A DNA stretch of 45,234 nucleotides from Bacteroidaceae bacterium (GCA_017962495.1 JAGCVH010000034.1:1-45234), one strand, 5' to 3'; shown: positions 8,460 through 17,980, numbered from the stretch's first letter. The notes: generated from the sequence alone by a model not told the origin. Numbers and translations are program-made.

Positions 8460-11400
8460 TTATTCCACAGCAGGAATCTCGATTTGTGACCCATAGCGAT
8501 GATATTCGTTGGAGATAGACTGCTCCTTAATGTACAAGGCAAGCTCGATGCGACCATTTCGGACTGGCAACGACTGGGCAATGTACTTGTTGGCATTGGC
8601 TGCAGCCTCGAACACCACATCAGGCACTTGGCGAGAGATGGTGCGAACGCGCTCGAAGCGCTTGATGCTCTCGCAGAAGGCGGCAAGATTCTCCTTCACG
8701 ACCTGTGCTCCCAGGTTCTGCAGGCTTGGAATCAAAGCGTTGTCATCAGCAACGGATATCGTGAGCGGAGTTCCTACCGTGCGGGCTGCAAGGGCCACCA
8801 TCTCTACTTGTTCCTTCGTCTCATCGCCAAAGAGTCGGAGCACCATTCCGTCACGCAGGGGCAGATAGCGGAAGACATTCTGCTCACCACGAATCTTGGG
8901 CTGTATGTTGCGGGCATGACGGAATTCGCGTTCGTACCATTCGGCATAGGATGTGCGGAAGTCCGTCTTCGAGCCTTCGCGATCGGTAATCGTCATGAAC
9001 TGGGCTACATAATTGGGACCACCAGCTTTCAGTCCAGGACCAAACGCGGAGAGTTTCATGCCGCCGAAGGGTTGACGATTGACAACGGCTCCCGTAATTC
9101 CACGATTGATGTAAAGGTTACCCGCCTGAATGTGGTTCTTCCAATAGCGTTGCTCTTGTTCGTCGAGCGATTGCAGTCCAGAGGTAAGGCCATAGTCGAG
9201 ACCATTGACGAGGTCAACCGCCTGTTCAAGTGTGTCGTAAGGAGCAACCGCCAGCAAGGGAGCAAAGAGTTCGGTTCGGAAAGTAAAGGACTCCGGCTTC
9301 ACGCCAACCTTCACGGTAGGACGGAGTATGTATTTCTTTTTATCAACGAACTCGGGAGCAATCAGCCAGCGTTCACCACGCTCGAGTTTGAAGGCCTGCT
9401 CGAGTTTGTCGTTTTGGTTCGTAATCATCGGACCAACGATGTTGCCGGCATTCCACACGCCGCCCACCTTGAGCGAGGAAGCGCAATCCTTCAGTTTCTC
9501 GAAGAATTCAGGATTGTCATAAACCGAGCGCTCGACAAGGAGGAGCGAACAAGCAGAACACTTCTGACCGGCGTTTCCGAAGGCCGAACGACAAGCATTC
9601 ATGATGGCGTGGTCGCGGTCGCCCTTGGCCGAAAGGATGATGACATTCTTGCCACCCGTCTCTGCCGAAAGGGGCTTACGCGGGTTGGCATGTGCTATGC
9701 TTTGTGCCGTCTCGGTTCCACCCGTGAGAATAATGTGCTTGATAACAGGAGAGGAGGTGAGCAAAGGAGTAGCTTCGCGGTCGGCAATAATCACCTGAAG
9801 GGCTTCCTTCGGCACACCTGCCTCCCAGAAAGCTTTGGCAAAGAGCCAAGCCACGGGTGCTGCTACGGTAGCAGGCTTCAACACACAAGTGTTGCCGGAA
9901 GCAAGGGCTGCGACGACACCTCCACAAGGGATGGCACACGGGAAGTTCCAGGGTGAGAGCACGAGCACCGTCCCCTTTGCCTTCATCTCGATGTCGGGCA
10001 GCGCGTCGAATTTCTTCATTGTTGTCGTATAGAAGCGGCAGTAGTCGATGGCCTCTGAGACCTCCACATCGGCTTCCTCGATGGTCTTGCCCGTAATGGC
10101 ACACATCGAACCGTTAAGGTCGCCGCGCATCTGGCCCAGAATGTTTGCGGCACGATACATAATCCGATGTCGCTCCTCGACCGATGTTTCACGCCACTTA
10201 CCTGGGTCGCTGTAGGCGGTCTCCAGTATCTGCTTGACCTGAGTCTTATTGGCACGTGACATCTCGCAGACGAGCACATCGCCCTCTTGCGAGCGGTCGA
10301 AATATTGTGCGTGGTCGTCGTTAAACACGAGTTCGTTGCCTATCTGCGTCGGCAGCAAGTCGCCTGGCTTCCAGTCGCCCCACTCAGCGCGTTCGACTGT
10401 CTTCTCCCCTCCATCGGTGGGGGCTTTCCACTTGGCAAATATCTTCTCCACCCACTGCTGGTTGCAGAAGCGGTCGAAGTCGGTGTCTGGCTCGTTTATC
10501 ATCTCGTCCTTTGGCTCCTGCCCCACGTAGGGCAGGTTGCGATCCTGCGTGCGGGTGGGAGTGTGGTCGAGCGAGTCCTTTATGTTGTAAGCGTCGATGA
10601 ACTGTTGCTGCAACTCCCGCCATTCCTTCGTATCGGGTTTCAAAGAGAAGCTGTGCGTGAGGAAGTTGTCGGGTGCCGTGTTCTCGTCCATTCGTCGAAC
10701 CAGATAGGAGATGGCGTTGAGGAAGTGTTCCTTCTTCACCACAGGGGTGTACAGGATGACGTGGTTGCCCAGCTTCTTCTGCGCACGCCAAACGTGGTTG
10801 GCCATTCCCTCGAGCATTTCGAAGCAGAAGCAATCCTTCGGAGTCTGGTACATCTGTGTGAGGAGATAGGCATAAGAGATGGTGAAGAGATTGTGCGACG
10901 CCATTCCGATGTGCAGCACGCGAGCGTTCTCAGGCTTCAGTCCGCGTTCGATGATGTGAAGGTAGTTGGCATCAACCTCCGTCTTGCTGCTGCGCACGGG
11001 ATTAGGCCAACCACGCAGGTCGCTCACGATGTTTTCCATATCGAGGTTGCAGCCCTTCACGATACGCATCTTGATAGGCGAACCGCCCTCCTCCACTCGC
11101 TTGCGGGCAAACTCCAGCAACTCGCTCTGGAACCCCCACGCATCGGGCAAGTAGGCCTGCACCACGATGCCTGCCTCATAATTCTTGAACTGAGGCAAGG
11201 ACAGCACATCCTTAAACAGCTTCATGGTCAGGTGCGCATCCTTGTATTCCTCCATATCGAGGTTGATGAACTTCGGCTTCGTGACGCCATTAGCATCCGT
11301 ATAGGGATAGTCTATCGCCGTCTGATAGAGCTCCGACATGCGACGCACCAGTTCGGGGAAACACTCCTTATAATTAAGGGCATGCGTCTGGGCATAAATA

Positions 11401-11957
11401 CCCGAAATCTTAACGGAGATGTAGTTGATATCGGGTTCCTTCAAGGCCTCGAGGTACGACTGATAGCGCTTTTCAGCCTCCTCGTCGCCAAGGACCACCT
11501 CACCGAGGAGGTTGACGTTCTGACCAATGTTCTGTTCGAAGCGAGTGGCAAGGTGTTCCGTCAGACTGGGACGCGCCGCATTGATGATGACGCGACTGGT
11601 GTCACGCCGCAGCCTCCATTTGATGATGGGCACAGCAGCCCAGCTGAACAGAGGCCTGTAGGCAAACTTCTGGTACATCCAGAAGAGCATATGGTCGGTG
11701 GGGCCAAGGAACTTGGGAATCCCATATTGGTCGATAAGTTCTTTCACGCGCAAGGCCAACTTCTTTCTGTCACGAATTTGGCTCGTCTCGTCGAGCATGC
11801 GCACCATAAACTTCTTGTCGTTGGGCGTAGTGACCATGGTCCCATACATGTGCTGCTCGCTCTTTTCCAGTTTCGTGAGACCGGAATAACTCTCATCATA
11901 AAGCTTTCTCATCCAGGAGAAGACCTCCTCGATGGTGGGCATTTTCTGTTCATCCAT
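8460..11957 (-). CDS. putA: Bifunctional proline dehydrogenase / L-glutamate gamma-semialdehyde dehydrogenase
   Basis: 1165 residues. The N-terminal half (to about 480) is an FAD proline dehydrogenase barrel: SVKISGIYAQ, MRIVKGCNLDMEN, MASHNLFTISYAY. The C-terminal half (about 570-1060) is an aldehyde dehydrogenase: SPWNFPCAIPCGG near 670, SAETGGKN with the general-base glutamate near 767, and GQKCSACS with the catalytic cysteine near 799. Together they oxidise proline to glutamate through P5C. No DNA-binding ribbon-helix-helix domain is visible, unlike trifunctional enterobacterial PutA. The leader from the nearest promoter is about 55 nt, and two more promoter-like repeats lie farther upstream. 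The long ORFs on the opposite strand are shadows. Confidence 0.95.
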   Translation of the reverse strand: MDEQKMPTIEEVFSWMRKLYDESYSGLTKLEKSEQHMYGTMVTTPNDKKFMVRMLDETSQIRDRKKLALRVKELIDQYGIPKFLGPTDHMLFWMYQKFAYRPLFSWAAVPIIKWRLRRDTSRVIINAARPSLTEHLATRFEQNIGQNVNLLGEVVLGDEEAEKRYQSYLEALKEPDINYISVKISGIYAQTHALNYKECFPELVRRMSELYQTAIDYPYTDANGVTKPKFINLDMEEYKDAHLTMKLFKDVLSLPQFKNYEAGIVVQAYLPDAWGFQSELLEFARKRVEEGGSPIKMRIVKGCNLDMENIVSDLRGWPNPVRSSKTEVDANYLHIIERGLKPENARVLHIGMASHNLFTISYAYLLTQMYQTPKDCFCFEMLEGMANHVWRAQKKLGNHVILYTPVVKKEHFLNAISYLVRRMDENTAPDNFLTHSFSLKPDTKEWRELQQQFIDAYNIKDSLDHTPTRTQDRNLPYVGQEPKDEMINEPDTDFDRFCNQQWVEKIFAKWKAPTDGGEKTVERAEWGDWKPGDLLPTQIGNELVFNDDHAQYFDRSQEGDVLVCEMSRANKTQVKQILETAYSDPGKWRETSVEERHRIMYRAANILGQMRGDLNGSMCAITGKTIEEADVEVSEAIDYCRFYTTTMKKFDALPDIEMKAKGTVLVLSPWNFPCAIPCGGVVAALASGNTCVLKPATVAAPVAWLFAKAFWEAGVPKEALQVIIADREATPLLTSSPVIKHIILTGGTETAQSIAHANPRKPLSAETGGKNVIILSAKGDRDHAIMNACRSAFGNAGQKCSACSLLLVERSVYDNPEFFEKLKDCASSLKVGGVWNAGNIVGPMITNQNDKLEQAFKLERGERWLIAPEFVDKKKYILRPTVKVGVKPESFTFRTELFAPLLAVAPYDTLEQAVDLVNGLDYGLTSGLQSLDEQEQRYWKNHIQAGNLYINRGITGAVVNRQPFGGMKLSAFGPGLKAGGPNYVAQFMTITDREGSKTDFRTSYAEWYEREFRHARNIQPKIRGEQNVFRYLPLRDGMVLRLFGDETKEQVEMVALAARTVGTPLTISVADDNALIPSLQNLGAQVVKENLAAFCESIKRFERVRTISRQVPDVVFEAAANANKYIAQSLPVRNGRIELALYIKEQSISNEYHRYGSQIEIPAVE

Positions 11958-12016
11958 AACTCTTGTTTTTAGGTTTTAGACAGGTTCTTGTTTTTTTTGA
12001 CACACGTTTCGAGCGA

Positions 12017-12048
12017 TAAAGGTACGATTAAGTGAGCGAAAACACAAA
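12017..12048 (-). promoter_or_regulatory. Proximal putA promoter
   Basis: On the minus strand TTTG (12045-12048), 20 nt, TACCTTTA (12017-12024). It matches the Bacteroidetes housekeeping promoter and would start transcription about 55 nt before the putA ATG. Confidence 0.7.
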
Positions 12049-12091
12049 TTTATTTGATGTTTTCCGAGCGATAGTACCTAAGACCGCAGGT

Positions 12092-12123
12092 CAAAGGTAC
12101 GAATAAGTGAGTGGAAAAACAAA
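12092..12123 (-). promoter_or_regulatory. Promoter-like repeat copy, middle
   Basis: Minus strand TTTG (12120-12123), exactly 20 nt, TACCTTTG (12092-12099), a perfect consensus. The -7 box lies inside one arm of the palindrome, and the predicted transcript begins in the hairpin. Confidence 0.6.
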
Positions 12124-12282
12124 AAAATAGAGAAAAATGATAGAAAGGCATCTTTATTCGCTTGTAAGTTCACTTACAAAAAGCGTATTAAAGGGCTTTT
12201 TCGTGGCCTTAGGCCATAATTGCGAAAGCAATATTTTTCTCTATTCTATTTTTCCCGAGCGGGAGTACCTAAGACCGCAGGT

Positions 12283-12314
12283 CAAAGGTACGAATAAGTG
12301 AGCACAAATGCAAA
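12283..12314 (-). promoter_or_regulatory. Promoter-like repeat copy, distal
   Basis: Minus strand TTTG (12311-12314), exactly 20 nt, TACCTTTG (12283-12290). Same geometry as the other two copies; it would add a leader of more than 300 nt to putA mRNA. Confidence 0.6.
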
Positions 12315-12412
12315 TTTATTTGCAATTTGTAGAGCGATAGTACCTAAGAGACTTCACTGAAGGCTCAGAGGTACATAATCGGCTTGCTCCGCAAGCGCAT
12401 CCATCACTTCCT

Positions 12413-12805
12413 CTATCGAACAAGCGACGGCGGAAAAGAGTTTATAACAATCTTGTCAGCAGGTAACCATTCAACACTATCTAGTTCATCCCTATGTAGC
12501 CATCGTGCGGCCTCATGTTCTTTAAGAGTCAACGAACCACTTTCAACGTGACACCAGAAGCAATGCATAGTCAGATGAAACTTAGGGTAGTCGTATTCAA
12601 CGGTAGTGATAAGTCGCTCTATTACAATCCTCGTTTCCAACTCTTCCCAAATCTCTCTTTTCAATGCATCTTCAGGAGTCTCTTCCCCCTCCATTTTTCC
12701 TCCTGGAAACTCCCAATAGTCCTTCCAGTCACCATAGCCTCGCTGTGTGGCGAAGATGCGACAATCGTCGTGTATTATAGCAGCAACAACTTCTATTTGT
12801 TTCAT
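12413..12805 (-). CDS. Nudix hydrolase, MutT/NudG-like (deoxy)nucleoside triphosphate pyrophosphohydrolase
   Basis: 130 residues. The Nudix box is clear: GGKMEGEETPEDALKREIWE then EL, supplying the metal-binding REUxEE core. The usual glycine after EE-x is a glutamate here (EELETRI), which from memory is common in Bacteroidetes homologues of this subgroup. The N-terminus VVAAIIHDDCRIFATQRG and WEFPGGK resemble the 8-oxo-dGTP/CTP pyrophosphohydrolases. It begins 21 bp after the helicase stop on the same strand and may be the last gene of that unit, or an unrelated housekeeping gene. Confidence 0.88.
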   Translation of the reverse strand: MKQIEVVAAIIHDDCRIFATQRGYGDWKDYWEFPGGKMEGEETPEDALKREIWEELETRIVIERLITTVEYDYPKFHLTMHCFWCHVESGSLTLKEHEAARWLHRDELDSVEWLPADKIVINSFPPSLVR

Positions 12806-12826
12806 GACCTACCTTAGGACATTCAT

Positions 12827-15649
12827 TTAGTATTTATATAGATGATTGTTGTTAATATAATTCCAATATTCTTTGTATGTCATCATCCTATTACAGCCTT
12901 TACCATCCGTTGTATATTTTGTACATCCCAAGAATGGAAATGACTTACCTGGCTTAACGATTAAATAGCCATCTTTGCACTGATCACATTTTAGAATGGA
13001 CATACCATTACCGCGCAAATCATTGGTAATGAAATCACATATTTCAGGCTCGTTTGAGCATATCCACAATTTCATACCATACGCTTTTTTATATCTTAAT
13101 TGCAATGGGTAACCACAAATGGGACAGTGTTTAATATCTCCCAAGTCTTGTTGACGTTCATCGAGTTCCCCTCGCAAGGTAACATTCGGATAATCTTTCA
13201 CCAACTCACGAACAAATTCTGAAGGCCGTTGCTGAGGTGTTACGATATAAACTCGATTCTTTGTACGAGTCAACGCTACATAGAATAGACGCCGTTCCTC
13301 CGCGTACTCGATAGAACGGTCTGTTTTGACGACATATTGTAAAACAGGGTCATCTTGTATCTTTGTAGGAAAACCATATACAGAATCAATAGCATTGATA
13401 ATAATAACATTATCATATCCCAATCCTTTAGCACGATGAACAGTCATAAATTCCATCTCAATGTCTGCGAAGGTCTTGGATGTAACATTTCCTGTTTTTT
13501 CCCAATACTCAAAATCCGCAGATTTTGTAAGATGAAAACCATCAAAACCATAACGGCCTAACAACAAAATCGACGATTTCGGATTCTCTGCAAGGATTTC
13601 TTTCATAAGTTTGTTAACCGTCTCGCCAACTAAGAAGAATTTGCCTCCTTTTCCTTCGTATTGCTTACGATCTACATCTTCTGTATAAGTTTGGATTATT
13701 ACGGGATTTGAGATATGCTTTGGAGAAATCAGCGCTTTCCGTATTTGTTCAGAATTCTTCTGTATGAAACCTCCTGCAATATCTATAACTTCCTGAGCAT
13801 TACGATACGTCTTAGTTATACTAAGTTCTAAACCGTATCCAAATGTGTCTTTGAAATGAGTAAATAATGTGATATCCGAACCTGCATAGGCATATATTGA
13901 TTGCCAGTCATCGCCAACTGCAATTATCTTGGCATCACACAAATTACTCAACTCTTTGGTTAGGTCAAAACGTTGACGAGATATATCTTGGTATTCATCA
14001 ACAATTATATATTTGAAATTCAATTCGAGCTTCTGTTCTTTAGCCTCTCGCAAAATACGAGCAGAATCATTAATCATATCCTCAAAGTCTATTGCATGCC
14101 TCTCTTTCAGACGTTTTGAGTATTCATGATAACATTGCTCGCATATGGTGAGGAAGAGTTTTGTGCGTTCGTTCTTTGAGGTAGCGTTCCATGCAAAGAA
14201 CTTCTCCGCTGTATAACCATTTGTTTTGAAATTTTGAATGAAGGTGCAGATTAAATTAACAAGACGAGAGATGTATCTGTTTTCTTCTGTATTTACAATT
14301 TTTTCAAAGACTTCCATAGAAGAACGCGGTTGCAATTCAAATCCGTGTTCTATAAGTTCTTCCTTCAGGTGTTCTAACAAGAACCTGCCATCATTATAAG
14401 CCGAGAATGTATAGATTAAATCTGTTCCGTGCTTCTTATGCAACCTCACTTTGTCATTAACCTCGTTTTTATACTTAGCAATTTGCTCAGCATTATATCG
14501 GCTATTTCTTCCATCTTGGGTGATACCAAAGTGCTCTATATAAGCAACCTTATCTTCTTGAGTGATAGTAAAATCTGGCGTATATACTTTATACGACGAT
14601 GCTATATTAAATGGATAAGGTTTTTCGTATACGTAATCTATTCCGTTCAAATACAAAAAATTAGCAATCAAAACTTCTTGAGTTGAGCGTAAAGTCTCAC
14701 GTGCTATCGTTTGACATCTCCCCGTTCTTTTATCAATAATTTGCTCGGAATACTCATCTATATTTCCACGAATTGTGGAAAAGTCTGCTTTTGAGATATA
14801 ATTAAAGAAATCATTTAAGTCTGTACCTTCATATGGTGCATCAAAGTAACTGCCAAAAAATAGGATAAGTTTATCCACCAACTCCGGATTCTCAAGAGTA
14901 TTACTTTTGAGATAATTGTTGATAACATTGAACATAAAGCCCTGGTCAACTATCATCCTGCGCTCAGAATCTTGGCGACGCATGATTGCATATCCAGTTT
15001 TATGGAATGTTGTTACAGGGCATGGAATCGCTAATTCCTTATTGATTTTATCGCGAAGTTCGCCAACAGCTTTGTTCGTAAATGATATAACCAAAATTTG
15101 TTCTGGAGAAATATGCTTTTTCTCAACGAGATACCTTACTTTTGCAGATACTGTGGTTGTCTTACCTGCACCTGCACCAGCAATTACCAACGTGTAATCT
15201 TCATCCGATAAGACAACTCTTCTCTGTTCTTCATCTAATCTTATTTTGGGGTCAACAGGTAATAGAATATTGTCTAGGTATTCTTTTTCTTCTTTAAGGT
15301 GTTTTGTTACATATTGCTCATTATGCTTTGCGATAATAGACGATTCTTCACTCAAACATACGTCCTCAAATTCAGAAAGAAACTTATTAACATATTTTCT
15401 CTCTAGGGCATTCTTTTCACAATAATAATCCAAGGTGTCGGCCTTTCTTGCATTATCAAAGAAAGTATAGATGTTTGAATATTTTTCACGTAAAAAAGAA
15501 TAGTCCGAACGGGCAATGTATCTGTCAACCTCTTGAAATGACAATAATTCCTTACGAAATTCCATCAACTCCTTAATCTCAGGAGTTAAAACTTGGAAAT
15601 CCGCTTTATCGGATTTGAATATGCTTAATATTTTGTAAATAAGCGACAT
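12827..15649 (-). CDS. UvrD/helicase IV-like SF1 helicase with C-terminal zinc fingers
   Basis: 940 residues. SF1A motifs in order: Walker A AGAGAGKTT (about 157-165), VISFTNKAV (Ia), IVDEYQD (II), VGDDWQSIYAYAG (III), TKTYRNAQE (IV), MTVHRAKGLGYDNVI (V) and FYVALTRTKNRVYIV (VI). An insertion with YEKPYPF...YTPDFTI...YIEHFGI resembles the helicase-IV insert that recalls a PD-(D/E)xK fold, but the usual lysine is not evident. The C-terminus carries two topoisomerase-type C4 fingers (CPICG..., CDQCKDG...). The sequence is visibly AT-richer than its neighbours. It follows the DUF2075 gene by 21 bp, so the two likely act together on DNA; a defence or repair role is inference. Confidence 0.88.
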   Translation of the reverse strand: MSLIYKILSIFKSDKADFQVLTPEIKELMEFRKELLSFQEVDRYIARSDYSFLREKYSNIYTFFDNARKADTLDYYCEKNALERKYVNKFLSEFEDVCLSEESSIIAKHNEQYVTKHLKEEKEYLDNILLPVDPKIRLDEEQRRVVLSDEDYTLVIAGAGAGKTTTVSAKVRYLVEKKHISPEQILVISFTNKAVGELRDKINKELAIPCPVTTFHKTGYAIMRRQDSERRMIVDQGFMFNVINNYLKSNTLENPELVDKLILFFGSYFDAPYEGTDLNDFFNYISKADFSTIRGNIDEYSEQIIDKRTGRCQTIARETLRSTQEVLIANFLYLNGIDYVYEKPYPFNIASSYKVYTPDFTITQEDKVAYIEHFGITQDGRNSRYNAEQIAKYKNEVNDKVRLHKKHGTDLIYTFSAYNDGRFLLEHLKEELIEHGFELQPRSSMEVFEKIVNTEENRYISRLVNLICTFIQNFKTNGYTAEKFFAWNATSKNERTKLFLTICEQCYHEYSKRLKERHAIDFEDMINDSARILREAKEQKLELNFKYIIVDEYQDISRQRFDLTKELSNLCDAKIIAVGDDWQSIYAYAGSDITLFTHFKDTFGYGLELSITKTYRNAQEVIDIAGGFIQKNSEQIRKALISPKHISNPVIIQTYTEDVDRKQYEGKGGKFFLVGETVNKLMKEILAENPKSSILLLGRYGFDGFHLTKSADFEYWEKTGNVTSKTFADIEMEFMTVHRAKGLGYDNVIIINAIDSVYGFPTKIQDDPVLQYVVKTDRSIEYAEERRLFYVALTRTKNRVYIVTPQQRPSEFVRELVKDYPNVTLRGELDERQQDLGDIKHCPICGYPLQLRYKKAYGMKLWICSNEPEICDFITNDLRGNGMSILKCDQCKDGYLIVKPGKSFPFLGCTKYTTDGKGCNRMMTYKEYWNYINNNHLYKY

Positions 15650-15670
15650 CTTATCAACTATTGCCCAACT

Positions 15671-17791
15671 TTATATTTCCTCTATTCCTATCCCTTTCAA
15701 GTATTCATACACCCCATTGTAAAACTCAGGAAGGCGTGTTGGGTCTTCAGGAAAACCTTCAGGTGTGAAATTGCTATTGCCTTTGGGAATACAAATTATA
15801 ATGCCCTGACGTGCGCGTGTAAGTAGTACACGATAAGCATTAAGCATGTACTTCTGATTCTCCTTGTTGTTTTCAGGATTCCATTTATTCTTTCCGTTAA
15901 ACTTATAAAAGTTCCATTTTCCATCTTCAATCCGCATATCAGCATCCCAAAGCACGCAGGCATAGTCTAATTCCAACCCTTGTACTTGGATTTCAGTAGC
16001 TGCATCCTCTAGATAGTTGGAAGAACGGATGTCAGTCTTATCTTCAAGGAACCAATGAACGGCATTATCCTCGTCTTGTGCAAGAATGTGAACAGCCAAT
16101 GGTTTGAAGCGTGCCGCCACTTTCGTAACAAGAACCCCTGTTTGCTGTGTTCCACGAGCCTTTTTCCTTAGCCAAGCCCTTGCTGTGTCCATGTTGCGAG
16201 TCAATAAGATGGGATACTTCCTACTTGTAACATCTTTGTAAAGATCTACAGCATCTGGGCGGAAGGTAAGCATTGACTGCACAAATGCCGAAAGAGTCTC
16301 AGCCCTGAAGGAACGAAGGCTAACGGCAAGATGTAAGTCCTCTGCGAAGGTTACTTTATCATTGTTTTGTAGCAATTCGTTTACGCGACCTTCGGCATAT
16401 TCTTCATCAGTTAATTTGTCAGAGATATATACATCCCAATGCTTGAACATGGAATTTAATGCCTTTATCCATTCCGTAATGCCTGCTTCGCCAGTGTTGA
16501 TTTCCTGACCTCCTCCCACAAGACAAATGATGACAGCCCAATCTTCTCGTTGGTCAAGCGACCAAATTAAGAACTCTGCCTCTGACATGGGGAAGTTGGG
16601 AACCTTTAGTTTATTACCGTAGGTACCTCCTCGCTTTAGATAGTCTGCAATACGGTTATGCGTCCAACTACGCTGGGCCTCATCGAAAATAGCTACATGC
16701 TCCACTTCGCCATAACCTGTATGCTCCAAAAGAATTGCCTTTTCGGGATCTATCTCAACAATACCATTTTCTACAGGGTTCTTTATCTTGGCCAGCATAT
16801 TATCACGATAACGGTGAATAATTTGAATAAATTCACTTACTTCTCGCCTTGAGTCTGAAAGATTTTTTTGTTCACCTTTGGCTTTGCACTTCTTTTGGTT
16901 GTCACGAGCAAGAGCTTCCGTAAGAACTGCCACCAAGGGACCGTTACCAGACAAATAGACGGCACCGTTTTCCTTATCCAACTCACCACTCTTGTATGTT
17001 TGTTTGATTGCTACATCAAGTCCTACAAGGGTCTTTCCAGCACCAGGAACACCTGTCACGAAACAAATGCTTTTCTTATTATGAACTTTGCTTCGCTCTA
17101 TTATTTGAAGAATGTAGTTTATGGTACGGTCTGTTGAAACCTTGTCTGCTTCATGGCGGGTTATGTCCTCTACAGAGTGGTTCTCATATAAAGCGCGAGC
17201 TGCTTCGATTATAGTCGGTGTCGGCGTGTAAGGACTTATTACCCAATTGTCTATTGTTCCGTTTTGGGAGGCCTTAGCATGATTTAGTACGTTTTCTATC
17301 AGGTTCTGAAGATGGTCTGAACCAGAAATCAGAGGGTTATATATTTGGTCATCATAAACAGAAGGTTGAAAAACTTTTGTCGATGATACATACTTTGTAG
17401 GAATCAGGATAGGCACAATAATCTTATCATGACTGAAACGATGGAAGTTTTTTAGGTCAAGAGCATAATCCATTACTTGTTCCACATCAGCCTGGAGGGC
17501 ATCTTTTTGCCCAACTTTGAATTCAAGACAGAAGATTATTCCACGCAGGAGTAGAACCACATCAATACGTTTACCTAATCGTGGAATTTCGTATTCAAAG
17601 ATAACCTGTGCATCCTCTTCTTTCCATGGTTGTAAGACATCCTGCAAGATATCAATCTCACCCATCCAAGCCTCATCTGTTGTGGTCAATGCTTCACCAT
17701 GATAATTGTTATGGAGTGAACCAAGAACTGCCAAACGATCCTGTTCCACAAAATTCTTGAAGGAGGCAATAAACAAACATCTATTAGGCAT
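15671..17791 (-). CDS. DUF2075-type helicase with N-terminal nuclease-like domain
   Basis: 706 residues. The N-terminal part shows RLGKRIDVVLLLRGIIFCLE and FKVGQ, that is D77...E90-x-K92, the signature of a PD-(D/E)xK nuclease. The helicase part has Walker A FVTGVPGAGKTLVGLD (about 244-260), Walker B HVAIFDEAQRSW, a GGGQEINTGEAG motif, a VQGLELDYACVLWD segment and a terminal AYRVLLTRARQG, all as in the DUF2075 (Schlafen-group-3-like) family. It sits between a small ORF and a helicase-IV-like gene in an AT-rich block. The nuclease-plus-helicase design recalls phage-defence proteins such as Nhi, but identity with any named system was not tested. Confidence 0.85.
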   Translation of the reverse strand: MPNRCLFIASFKNFVEQDRLAVLGSLHNNYHGEALTTTDEAWMGEIDILQDVLQPWKEEDAQVIFEYEIPRLGKRIDVVLLLRGIIFCLEFKVGQKDALQADVEQVMDYALDLKNFHRFSHDKIIVPILIPTKYVSSTKVFQPSVYDDQIYNPLISGSDHLQNLIENVLNHAKASQNGTIDNWVISPYTPTPTIIEAARALYENHSVEDITRHEADKVSTDRTINYILQIIERSKVHNKKSICFVTGVPGAGKTLVGLDVAIKQTYKSGELDKENGAVYLSGNGPLVAVLTEALARDNQKKCKAKGEQKNLSDSRREVSEFIQIIHRYRDNMLAKIKNPVENGIVEIDPEKAILLEHTGYGEVEHVAIFDEAQRSWTHNRIADYLKRGGTYGNKLKVPNFPMSEAEFLIWSLDQREDWAVIICLVGGGQEINTGEAGITEWIKALNSMFKHWDVYISDKLTDEEYAEGRVNELLQNNDKVTFAEDLHLAVSLRSFRAETLSAFVQSMLTFRPDAVDLYKDVTSRKYPILLTRNMDTARAWLRKKARGTQQTGVLVTKVAARFKPLAVHILAQDEDNAVHWFLEDKTDIRSSNYLEDAATEIQVQGLELDYACVLWDADMRIEDGKWNFYKFNGKNKWNPENNKENQKYMLNAYRVLLTRARQGIIICIPKGNSNFTPEGFPEDPTRLPEFYNGVYEYLKGIGIEEI

Positions 17792-17833
17792 AATTCTTTA
17801 TAACCAATATTAGATTATTCTCACTTATCTCTT

Positions 17834-17980
17834 TTACTCCACACACACAACTTTTGTCTTGTCATCGTTGAGGGCGATGCGGCGCTCTTCCGTTATACCG
17901 CCTTCCATTGGACGTTCCGTTGTGAAGAAACGGGGTTTATCCAAAGTTTTCCGGTCAATCTTTATCTCTTTCTTTTCCAT
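17834..17980 (-). CDS. Small 48-residue protein upstream of the DUF2075 gene
   Basis: ATG at 17980, TAA at 17834-17836. The protein is charged and has no membrane segment: it begins MEKKEIKIDRKTLDKPRFF, contains TTERPMEGGITEERR and ends DDKTKVVCVE. Not recognised. A good promoter lies 9 bp upstream and the DUF2075 gene starts 42 bp downstream on the same strand, so it is probably the first gene of that unit. It could be an antitoxin-like regulator, an accessory subunit or a conserved small host protein; the sequence does not decide. Confidence 0.6.
   Translation of the reverse strand: MEKKEIKIDRKTLDKPRFFTTERPMEGGITEERRIALNDDKTKVVCVE

Larger units (their letters stand above)
12005..12405 (-). 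repeat. Array of promoter-bearing palindromic repeats upstream of putA
   Basis: The gap between the Nudix gene and putA holds two near-identical 48-bp copies (12064-12111 and 12255-12302; two mismatches by eye) plus partial copies near 12008 and 12330. Each full copy contains the interrupted palindrome GTACCT-AA-GACC-GCA-GGTC-AA-AGGTAC. Between them is an AT-rich stretch with smaller inverted repeats (GTAAGTT-CACTTAC near 12165; TGGCCTTAGGCCA near 12205). A GCTTGC-TCC-GCAAGC hairpin lies at 12383-12397. No coding sequence is visible. Confidence 0.85.

Noticed and set aside
8499-11972. Long plus-strand open frames (485 and 561 residues) opposite putA
   Set aside because: They are mirror frames of a clearly functional gene with strong codon bias; no family motif, start signal or promoter is seen.
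12827-17791. Calling the helicase pair Gabija
   Set aside because: GajA is an OLD-type ATPase with a TOPRIM nuclease. The partner here is a D-E-x-K nuclease joined to a DUF2075 helicase, so the name does not fit.
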